The position numbers and the translations under genes are program-made. The notes under the pieces were generated by a model. It saw only the letters and a program-made list of their open reading frames with translations, searched no databases and was not told the origin of the DNA. This document shows, in pieces, positions 36,659 to 43,936 of a stretch of DNA of 64,000 bases (position 1 is the stretch's first letter; each line of letters begins with the position of its first letter). The stretch lies in the NCBI GenBank assembly GCA_020226215.1, contig CM035235.1, positions 43,615,511 through 43,679,510 of the forward strand, in the 5' to 3' direction. The stretch comes from Sindora glabra. Taxonomy: Eukaryota; Streptophyta; Magnoliopsida; Fabales; Fabaceae.

Positions 36659-36944
36659 GTGATATTATTTGATATTAAAGTAATATCAAGTAATTATCTT
36701 ATCAGATATTAGATAAATATATTATGAGATAATATTATTTTGATATTTGATAACTATATGCAATTATCTAATATTAAGATATTTATATTATGAGATAATA
36801 TCATTATCTAATATTAGATAATTAATAGATAAGTCTTATCTCTTCCCATTATCTCTAGGATAAGGATAAGAAGAGTTGTTAAGTGTGATTAGGATTTTGG
36901 AAGCATTATCCTAGTAGGACTAGGATTATGGCTTGCCTAAGTTC

Positions 36945-36953
36945 TATAAAAAG
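36945..36953 (+). promoter_or_regulatory. Probable TATA box of the solo LTR
   Basis: TATAAAAAG lies about 340 bases before the end of the solo LTR, where the composition becomes richer in G+C. This position fits an LTR promoter feeding transcripts rightward, antisense to the disrupted gag. Activity cannot be judged from sequence. Confidence 0.5.
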
Positions 36954-37677
36954 GGACTTGAGGGCAGCACTTAACAATCACGTTTTAAGCTTCCATATAA
37001 ACCCTAAATCACTCAGAAAACATCCAATCCTAATTCTTAGAGAGAAAAACGCATCCTAGCAGACGCGTGGAGGGTGAGAGGTCGTTGTTCACTCCATGTG
37101 GATACCGTAGAGATGCTGTACCTTCCAGTCGGCGTTTGATTCATCCGCTCTCAAGTTTTGATCAGTAGAAACACGAGTGCCCAATAGGTAAAACCCTAAT
37201 CAATGACTTATGCTTTTTGCATGGATCCTAGGTAGAATTCAGATTAAAATTTAAAATTCCACTGCATGTGATAATCTGAATTCCCAACAGCTACAACATC
37301 CTTCACCTTATTGGAAAGGCCCTTTAAAGCATTTCCTAACTCCATTTAGGTAGTCTCAATGACAGCAAGCCGCTTACTAATTTATGGAGTGCAGCTACTC
37401 CCTGAGCTTTCAATTCCCTTGTTTGCTTATAAGATTTTAACATGGTGTTCGAGAGCTTCCCATTCTTTGGCTTTTCAAAACAATTCAGGGATATCTTCAG
37501 ATTGTAATCCTTTCATGACATCCATGTAGCCTTCAAGATTACCAAGTGCAATCTCAGTGGCATTGAACTGTTTAGTAATAGTCATTTTCTTCGACATGGT
37601 TGGGTGACTTCAAAAAGAAAAGATGTAGTAGAAAGGTAAACAAAACATGTAGCGAAATATTGAGAAGTGTGGCTTAA

Positions 37678-37694
37678 CCCATGCTCTAATACCA
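37678..37694 (-). promoter_or_regulatory. Gypsy primer-binding site for initiator tRNA-Met
   Basis: On the minus strand, two bases after the 5' LTR end (...GTGACA), the sequence reads TGGTATTAGAGCATGGG. This matches the standard plant site TGGTATCAGAGC, complementary to the 3' end of initiator tRNA-Met, with one difference. It fixes the element's orientation and the inner edge of its 5' LTR. Confidence 0.9.
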
Positions 37695-37696
37695 AA

Positions 37697-38474
37697 TGTC
37701 ACGATCTAACTACTTAATAGACGAGATGTGTGGCGCTTAAACTTTCACCACCTAAGAATAAGCTAACCATTCAGTCATTCACCATTCGAAGTTATGAAAA
37801 TGACAAGCGGCACTCACAATAATAATAAACACATCGGGATAATCTCAAATTATCTCAAGACAACACATAGCACATAGCAACTTGGCAACTAACCATAAAG
37901 CATATAACAAGGAAACAATGAACACTTGAGTAATGCGGATGAATACGATAATAAGCATTCATAGTTGTGGACCAATTTTAATAGAAGTGGGGCTACTTCT
38001 CTTATTCATAATATGCCTTATTACATATTATGGAGTGTGTAGGGGAGGCACCAAGCCACACACTCCAACCCTTAGGCAATACTAGGTGACCACTAAGATC
38101 ACTGGGTACTCCCTCCTAAGGAGCATTCTCAGCTAAAGCCTCTCTAGCAGGAGTTGATATACTATTTTTAAATCATCATAAGGCCTTTTCTTAGAGCTTA
38201 GGAAGGATCTATTTGCTTATAATACATAGAAACGAAGATAATAAACCAAGGATCACAACCATATGCTTTCCCACTTGCACTGGATAAGTTATCCTAGGTA
38301 AAATTATATAAATACCCCCTACATGGTGAAAATCCCTAAAAATTATACACAAGTCAGAATCCTCCCAAATCAGCACTACAAGGGCTCCACATGATGCTTG
38401 ATTTTTATGCAAAGTTTCATCTAAATTAAAATTCATTTGCCTAGCCAACTGAGTCACAAGGCTGACTTGGGACA
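37697..38474 (-). repeat. Gypsy 5' LTR
   Basis: On the plus strand it begins TGTCACGATC and ends CTTGGGACA, so the ends are TGTC...GACA. It aligns with 32849-33633 throughout, with many scattered transitions, which indicates an old insertion. ATAGG of the LINE follows directly at 38475. Confidence 0.9.
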
Positions 38475-38687
38475 ATAGGCAGTTCATCTTCCATCCAGCA
38501 AGCCTATCTTGCACTTTTTTCACTAGACAAGTGTAAGTGTAATGAGTCACTCTTTTATGAATAAAAGAAATTGCTAAATAAAACCCTAAATCTGAAGTTG
38601 CAGTCAAACCTTATCGACTTGCGATACTATTTTGCATCTCATCTTTCATATTCCTTGAGGAAAAAAATGTTTATTTTGGTTTGATTA
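38475..38687 (-). pseudogene. LINE II, RT fragment between the two LTR elements
   Basis: The minus strand reads SDLGFYLAISFIHKRVTHYT and then LVKKVQDRLAGWKMNCL. It matches LINE III (DLGLYLGVLLFHKRV... and LAGWKMNCLSMAGR) and so restores the LINE order across the gypsy insertion. GATTA at its right edge (38683-38687) is the copia target copy. Confidence 0.9.
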
Positions 38688-38868
38688 TAAAAAAAGTTTA
38701 GCCGAGAAAGTTATTTTTACATTACACAATGATCTCTGTATATATACATTAGATATCCTATAACAATATTCCTGAAATTTCTTCTATCACCAGATTCTAC
38801 GTGACTAATTACAGATATACGTTAGTGTAATAATATCATGCCCATGATTTTCTATGATTTGCTCATTA
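38688..38868 (-). repeat. Copia 3' LTR and adjacent polypurine tract
   Basis: In element direction it begins TAATGAGCAAATC just after CCAACTTGAGAGGGG (plus 38869-38883), the usual copia polypurine tract. It ends ...GTTTAGCC-side sequence at 38688. It is 181 bp, against 194 bp for the other LTR; the difference is a duplication in the latter and a small deletion. Confidence 0.9.
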
Positions 38869-38874
38869 CCCCTC

Positions 38875-39350
38875 TCAAGTTGGTGCATAAAGATTATAAA
38901 TGCCTAACTTGCCTAATAAAGAAAGAAACTGAAGCTGCCTAAGTGCTTTTGCAAGAATGTCAGCTAATTGTGTATTGGTAGGCACATAAGTAGGACGAAT
39001 GCTGCCTTTAAGTATCTTATCTCGAACAAAGTGATAATCAACTTCAATATATTTGGTCCATTCAAGGAAGACAATATTTTTAGCAATGTGAAAAGCAGCT
39101 TGGCTGTCACAATAAAGTTGCATTGGTTAAGTATGAGAGATACTAAGGCTAGAGAGAAGGCCTTTGAATCATTTTAGTTCATAAATGGTGGTAGCCATAG
39201 AACGATACTCAGCTTTAGCAGAAGATCAAGAAATAATGTGTTGCTTCTTAGTTTTCCAAGATATGGGTAAGTGACCAAGAAGGATAAACTACCCTATGAG
39301 TAAACATCGAGTCAAAAGGCAGCTAGCCTAATCTGAATCACACCATCCAT
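38875..39350 (-). pseudogene. Copia RNase H
   Basis: The clear part (38875-39123) reads LYCDSQAAFHIAKNIVFLEW, then YIEVDYHFVRDKILKGSI and QLADILAKAL, ending LGIYNLYAPT and a stop. This matches the copia RNase H C-terminal half, including the catalytic aspartate in CDSQAA. The N-terminal half upstream is shifted and interrupted. RNase H would degrade the RNA strand of the RNA-DNA hybrid. Confidence 0.9.
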
Positions 39351-39602
39351 AAAGTTGTAAATTGCTATCGCTTTGTAGCATAATACCTTACCCAGGATTG
39401 CCTTTCAAATAATGGACTACACATAAAGCAGCCTCCCAATGTGCTTGCTTTGGTTGCTTCATGAACTAAGATAGGGTGTGAACACAATATGAAAGCTCTA
39501 GTCTCATGAAGCATAGGTAGATAAGGTAACCCACTAAGCATCTATATTTCTTTGGATGAGGAAAGGACTCTTCAGCAACAAGAGCCAATGCTCAAGTGGG
39601 GT

Positions 39603-40433
39603 CTAGGCAGGGTTAGAACCAAGATGACCAGTTTCAATAATTATGTCCAAAGCGTACTTCCTTTCATAAAGAAAATTTTTTACGGGCGATCTTGCAACTT
39701 CTACATCAAGGAAATATTTTAAAGTCCCTAAATCCTTCATATGAAAGCAAGTGTTCAAGTAAATTTTGAATACTGAAATAGCAGCATGATCATTCCTAGA
39801 AATAATGAGATCATCAACAAAGATTAGTACCACAAGAAAAATCTCACGTTTCTGCAGCACAAATAAAGAATAATCGGACAGTGATTATTTGAATCTATAT
39901 GCTTTAAGTACAGTGGAGAGCTTGGCAAACTAACACCTTAGAGCTTGCTTAAGCCCATACAATGATTTGCAAAGTCTGCATACCATCTCAGGCCGTGTGG
40001 TATGGAAACCAAGTGGTGGTTTCATGAAAACCTCCTCTTGAAGATCCCCATGGAGGAAAGCATTGTGCACATCCATTTGATGTGACTCCCAGTTCTTTGT
40101 AGCAATTACTGCCAAAATAGTTCGCACAGTTACCATTTTAGCAACAGGTGCAAAGGTTTTATTATAATCTACCCTTTCAACTTGGTGATTGCCAAGAATA
40201 GCTAAGCGAGCTTTAACCCTCTCCGTTATCCCATCAAATTTGTGTTTAATTTTATAGATCCATTTACACACAAGTGCTTCCTTTCCTGGAGGTAAGAGGG
40301 TAATGGTCCATGTCCCATTTTTTTCAAGGGCTTGAATCTCACTTTGCATGGCTTTCCTCCATTTAAGATCTTTTATTGCTTTAGTATACATGGCAGGTTC
40401 TTTGTTATGATCAAGACCTGTATAAAAGCCCAA
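39603..40433 (-). pseudogene. Copia reverse transcriptase (RVT_2)
   Basis: Residues WRKAMQSEIQALEKNGTW, then CKWIYKIKHKFDG, then VDYNKTFAPVAKMVTVRTIL and HQMDVHNAFLHGDLQEEVF give the N-terminal half, with the first catalytic aspartate in QMDVHNAF. After LYGLKQALRC the frame breaks (39861-39929). It resumes with LIFVDDLIISRND, in which the catalytic YVDD box is FVDD, and FHMKDLGTLKYFLDVEV. The RT would copy element RNA into DNA in the particle. At least one frameshift separates the two halves. Confidence 0.95.
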
Positions 40434-40658
40434 TGTGCTAATAAAAATTTATCAAATTAAATATAGTGTGCTATTAGATAAGGTTTACCTGAGGATGATG
40501 TTGGAGAGGATGAATGGGAGGATGGGCTCATCTTTTGAATGGTATAAGTAACAAAATCTCATAGTTTAGTGGAAGGAACTTTAATTCTATGTCCTCAACC
40601 TAGTGGCTCAGTAGGTGTGATTAGTCGACCTGTTAATTTTGAGATATTTTCTAATAAA

Positions 40659-41104
40659 TTATCTAAAGGATATTGGTCCACTATTTTGACTTCTCCATCT
40701 CCACCCCCTATCGTCTAGGCTAGGCCCACCTTGGTTAGAAATCAAAATTGCATCCCCAAAAGTAGGAGCATTATCTAGTGGCTCCTCATCTAATTCAATA
40801 ACCCTATCCTGCAGTTCAGGTGCACAAATTCTATCGAGAATTATGACAGGCTTATTAGCAAATGGGTATTCAATTTCAATAAACTCTACTTCTTGTGAAA
40901 CAAATTGTTCTTTGCTTTCAAGATCAAACAACTTCCACCCTTTCTTCCTATACGAATATCCAATAAAAACACATTTTTTGCTTTTACTAGCAAATTTATC
41001 ACCTTTTCTATTTTAATTATGTACATAACAAAGGCAACCAAATACTCGTATATGTTTAAGTGAAGATTTCTATCCATGCAACATCTCATAAGGAGTTTTA
41101 CCAT
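40659..41104 (-). pseudogene. Copia integrase C-terminal part and linker to RT
   Basis: Two overlapping frames give LLMRCCMDRNLHLNIYEYLV with RIGRKGGSCLILKAK, and then FDLESKEQFVSQEVEFIEIE. These match the region after the integrase core in plant copia elements (forms: YE.L....P...H...FGCL and GYPYGKKGWKLFD......SRDV.F.E). One frameshift lies between them near 40900. The acidic linker towards RT is poorly conserved, as usual. Confidence 0.8.
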
Positions 41105-41186
41105 TTAAAATAACTGAAGGACTCCTGTTTAGTAGATGCCCTACAATTAAAATGCATTTACCCTAAAATTCAATAAGAAGATTTCC

Positions 41187-41830
41187 TTAGAAGTGCAAAG
41201 CCCGTGTTATATTAAGACTGTGTCTATGTTTTCTCTCAACTCTCCCATTTTGTTGTGGTGTACCAACACATGATGTTTGAAAAATAATTTCATGTTTACA
41301 AAAATAATTCTTCATGCAAGCGAATTTCGTTCCATTGTCACTTCTAAAAATCTTTACTTGTTTATCATATTGTCTTTTGATCAAAGCAAATAAATTTATG
41401 AGAGTTTATAACACTTCTCATTTATCACCAATCAAGTAAATTCGCACACCACAAGAATAATCATCCACAATTGTCATAAAATAAAATGCATTGCAAGATG
41501 ATGCAGTTCTATAAGGACCCCATAAATCATAGTGAATTAATTCAAATGTATCACTAGCTATATGTTCACTTAAAGAAAACTTTTCTCTTATTTGCTTTGC
41601 CCTTAAACACACATCACAAGTCTTATTCAAGTATATATGTTCTTTATTCTTACTAGCACCCGAGACTAGTTAAGTAATCTTCAAGGAAGGGTGTCCCAGT
41701 CGTTGATACCATAACTCAAGTTGATTTACTCCTGTAGCTTTACATGCTTGTACTTCTCGGACTACTTGAAAGTAATAGAGCCCATCCTTCCATTCACCCG
41801 CACTAATCAGCATCCTCAAGATGTGGCCTT
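41187..41830 (-). pseudogene. Copia GAG-pre-integrase and integrase core
   Basis: From the high end: LYYFQVVREV, then LWYQRLGHPS, then CDVCLRAKQIREKF (the HHCC zinc region, in which the first histidine of LWH is now tyrosine). Next come FELIHYDLWGPYRTASSC and YFMTIVDDYS. In a second frame come KIFRSDNGTKF and TPQQNGRVERKHRHSLN. The D, D and E catalytic residues (HYDLW, RSDNG, GRVER) are all still present. A frameshift near 41400 and a stop after LGHPSLKIT break the gene. Integrase would join element DNA to the host chromosome. Confidence 0.95.
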
Positions 41831-41993
41831 ACACCATACATAATTTATTAATAAATTGAACAACACAATTTGAATCATCCATGAGGTGTGAGAGAGATAT
41901 TAGGTTGCAGTGAAGGCTTGGAACATAGAGAACATTATGGAGTTTCAGTCCTCCATTCAATACCACGACTCCTTCCTTAGTTACACTTGTGTG

Positions 41994-42251
41994 TTATCCA
42001 TTTGGCAAACCAATAGGACAAGCTTGTATATCTCGTAAGTCATAGATAATTTCTAGGGTTCCAGTCATGTGATTCGATGCTCTACTATCAAGTATCCATA
42101 AGCTGTTATATGGCTTACCTCTCATTTTCTCTACCATGTTTAGTTTATGTATCTTTAGTATATCCAGGTGCATCTGCCATTGCTCAAAAGTCAACCCTAT
42201 AAGCCCAGCTTTCTCAACCTCTCCTGTGGATGAACTTGCACTAGTTTGCAC
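41994..42251 (-). pseudogene. Copia protease
   Basis: The frame includes FEQWQMHLDILKIHKL and then LWILDSRASNHMTGTL, the aspartic protease site of copia elements, where the family has LDSGA. The catalytic aspartate is kept but the following glycine is arginine, which should disable the enzyme. It follows gag and its zinc knuckle in the usual order. Confidence 0.9.
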
Positions 42252-42379
42252 TACATTTGCGCATACACTAGCAGCTCCCTTTCCTTGGCCTGTTCCACCT
42301 CATTGCTAGCCTGTCCTTCGTGTACTACTCCTACCTTCATTCCTTGGCCTATCAACCCACTAATTGGGATACCTAATTA

Positions 42380-43223
42380 CCTAGAAGCAATTATTGGTAT
42401 CATGTCCACTTCAATTACAGTTAGTGCAGAACATGAATTTGTCTTTCAAGTCTCCACGTCCTTTATTTTTGCAACCAGCTTGAACCACGAGCCCTATCAA
42501 CTCTCCTTGCTCTTCTTTGGCCTTTGTGATAGTTCTAACTTGCTCCTCCTGTATCATGGCCGAATAGACTCTATTCAAAGATGGCAGCGGATCTATAGCA
42601 AAAAGATTGGAATGCACCATTCTGTAGATAGCATCGTCAAGCCTCATTAGAAATTAATGCACTCATTCCTCCTCTCTGCACTTTTCAAGTTTATAAGTTA
42701 TATCACATCTCCAACCTCCACAACTGTACAACGGTATTCGCTCATAGTTTGTAAGTTCATCCCATAACATTTTCAACTTTCCATAATACGCTATTATAGT
42801 CATTCCCGTTTGCTTACACTCAGCTAGATCTACTTTCAATTGGTGTATTCTCAGCCCATTCACAACTGAAAGCCTCTCCCTAATATCTTCCCAGAGATCT
42901 CGTGCATTCTCCATATAGGACATTGTAAAGCATAAACTTAGCTCCACTGTGTTCAAAATCCATGACACTAGCATGGATTGAACTATCAACCAGTCTTCTA
43001 CCTTGGTTATTCCTTCATTTGGTTGATTTATAGTGCCATCGATAAATCCCCATTTTCTTCTTGCACAAAGGGATGTTCTCATGGCACGTGCCCATTCCTC
43101 ATAGTTCTCACCTCACAACTGCACCTAAGTGATTACATTCCCAGGATTATCGTTTTAGGCAAGGTCATAAGGGGAAGGTAGTCGCTTCCTTTGGTCAGCA
43201 GGTTACTCTTAATTGCCTATCAT
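42380..43223 (-). pseudogene. Copia gag with zinc knuckle
   Basis: A start codon at 43223 lies 48 bases after the primer site. The frame passes a few stops, then gives ENYEEWARAMRTSLCARRKW, GFIDGTINQPNEG and then GLRIHQLKVDLAECKQTGMT and KLKMLWDELTNYERIPLYS, the copia gag (UBN2) domain. After a frameshift comes DPLPSLNRVYSAMIQEEQV. The zinc knuckle near 42381-42425 reads CTNCN, a stop, then SGHDTNNCF, keeping its C, C, H and C. The open antisense frame at 42246-42650 is only a shadow of this. Confidence 0.9.
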
Positions 43224-43270
43224 GTCTATATAATCTAGTTTGAATTCTCAAAGCCTATGTATGAGCCCTT

Positions 43271-43285
43271 AGAGCTTTGATACCA
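43271..43285 (-). promoter_or_regulatory. Copia primer-binding site for initiator tRNA-Met
   Basis: On the minus strand TGGTATCAAAGCTCT follows the 5' LTR directly. It matches the standard initiator tRNA-Met site TGGTATCAGAGC with one change and is usual for plant copia elements. Confidence 0.95.
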
Positions 43286-43479
43286 TAAAGAAAGTTTAGC
43301 TAAGAAATATATACATCAGATCTCCTATAACAAATATTCTTGAAATTTCTCCTATCACTAGATTCTATGTGACTAATTATATATATACATTAATGTAATA
43401 ATATCATGCCCATAATTTTGTATGATTTGCTTATTAATACTAAATATCATGCCCATGATTTTCTATGATTTGGTCCTTA
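43286..43479 (-). repeat. Copia 5' LTR with an internal duplication
   Basis: In element direction it begins TAAGGACCAAATCATAG. A segment of about 40 bases (AAATCATAGAAAATCATGGG and following, to the GATATT) is then repeated in altered form, which the 3' LTR has only once. It lacks about 30 bases present in the 3' LTR near 38705-38740. Both LTRs keep the ATTCCTGAAATTTCTTCTATC-type core in common. Confidence 0.85.
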
Positions 43480-43484
43480 GATTA

Positions 43485-43922
43485 ACTCTTTGATTTGAGA
43501 TTTGAGAGAAACAACTACAAAAAAGCCATGATAGAGTTAATCTGATGAATTAAAGCTTCACCAAATATTATGATGTCATCTGTGAACATATGATGAAATA
43601 TGCCAAGACTGCTTCTTCCTACTATAAGAAGCTTCCACTTCTTGTCATCCAGTGCTTCACAAAATGATATGTAACAATTTATCAGAATAGAAAAATACAG
43701 GCATAGTAGATCACCCAGTCTTAGCACTCTAGATAGAGAAAATTCATCAATTTTACTACCATTCCAAGGAACATTAAACAAAGAACAGGTTACACAATTC
43801 ATAACAATTTTGATAATATTCTCTTCCATCTGAATCTGCTTTTAGAACATCTTGAATAATGTCCCAATTCATGCGGTCACAACTTTTCTTCAGATCCATT
43901 TTAAATTCATCTTATTCCAAGT
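43485..43922 (-). pseudogene. LINE II, RT palm domain
   Basis: The minus strand starts with the motif-A segment next to the 5' truncation and continues EENIIKIVMNCVTC, SLSRVLRLGDLLCLYFSI and HHMFTDDIIIFGEALIHQIN. In intact plant LINEs these read CV....S..V.., SRGLRQGDPLSPYLF and HL.FADDLLLFGEA. The catalytic FADD is FTDD here. It joins in sequence to 38475-38687 across the copia element. Confidence 0.9.
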
Positions 43923-43936
43923 AAAGATGGCAATAT

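Larger units (their letters stand above)
35627..37289 (+). mobile_element. Solo LTR, 1663 bp, inside the gypsy gag
   Basis: It starts TGTTGGTGTG and ends ATTCCCAACA, with inverted termini TGTTGG/CCAACA. It is flanked by exact 5-bp copies of GCTAC (35622-35626 and 37290-37294). There is no internal domain, primer site or polypurine tract, so this is one LTR left by recombination between two. TATAAAAAG at 36945-36953 is followed by a more GC-rich stretch, which fits an LTR promoter and R region and sets the plus orientation. Exact termini and target copies make this the youngest visible insertion. The parental family is not identified; the length fits some copia and gypsy lineages. Confidence 0.9.
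34680..37597 (-). pseudogene. Gypsy gag pseudogene, interrupted by a solo LTR
   Basis: The minus-strand start codon at 37597 opens MSKKMTITKQFNATEIALGN. The frame runs to ...KDVVA, where the solo LTR (35627-37289) interrupts it. It resumes with AVAALWMELSDMV, then ELRPYAGEQDMQKLENFMFD and INTWDDLKHELKAYFYLENL. This is the retrotransposon gag domain (family forms: ELENFLWDMEQYF and IDTWD.FK.E....F.PE). Near 34800 follows YFLCRGPHKMVEC, a CCHC zinc knuckle whose first cysteine is now tyrosine. There are many stops and at least two frameshifts. Gag would form the particle that packages element RNA. Confidence 0.8.
32849..38474 (-). mobile_element. Ty3/gypsy-type retrotransposon with gag only
   Basis: Two LTRs (32849-33633 and 37697-38474) bound an interior whose only recognisable gene is a minus-strand gag. 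Without the solo LTR inserted in it, the interior is about 2.4 kb, too short for pol; no protease, RT or integrase motif was seen. The element split the LINE between the codons for ...MNCL and SMAGR. Flanking GATAG/ATAGG suggests a target copy around ATAG. It is therefore a truncated or non-autonomous, LARD-like derivative that would have depended on a relative for RT. Confidence 0.85.
38688..43479 (-). mobile_element. Ty1/copia retrotransposon, complete layout, 4.8 kb
   Basis: The element has short LTRs (38688-38868 and 43286-43479), a primer site, a polypurine tract and the copia order gag, protease, integrase, RT, RNase H on the minus strand. Exact GATTA copies flank it (38683-38687 and 43480-43484). 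It lies in LINE II between the motif-A and FADD parts and the thumb region. The coding region has many frameshifts and stops and cannot function, though most catalytic residues are still readable. Confidence 0.95.
30094..43922 (-). mobile_element. LINE copy II, 5'-truncated, split by nested insertions
   Basis: On the minus strand the element runs from RT motif A (43922 side) to an RNase H domain (30176 side). Its flanks are AAAGTTGTCAATAT (30080-30093) and AAAGATGGCAATAT (43923-43936), a 14-bp target duplication with two differences. Subtracting the copia element with its target copy, the gypsy element and the 965-bp insert leaves about 2.45 kb, close to the 2.47 kb of the paralogous LINE III. 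ORF1, the endonuclease and the start of RT are absent, as expected of a 5'-truncated insertion. The order of fragments is 43485-43922, 38475-38687, 32252-32848, 30094-31286. Confidence 0.85.

Noticed and set aside
37678..37694. tRNA-like 3' end
   Set aside because: Position next to the LTR shows it is the primer-binding site, complementary to tRNA-Met rather than a tRNA gene.
42246..42650. Plus-strand frame of 134 codons
   Set aside because: It is exactly antisense to the copia gag and protease region, which reads correctly on the minus strand.
43441..43480. A separate third copia LTR fragment (the second AAATATCATGCCCATG segment)
   Set aside because: Alignment shows an internal duplication in the 5' LTR, since the GATTA target copy lies beyond it.
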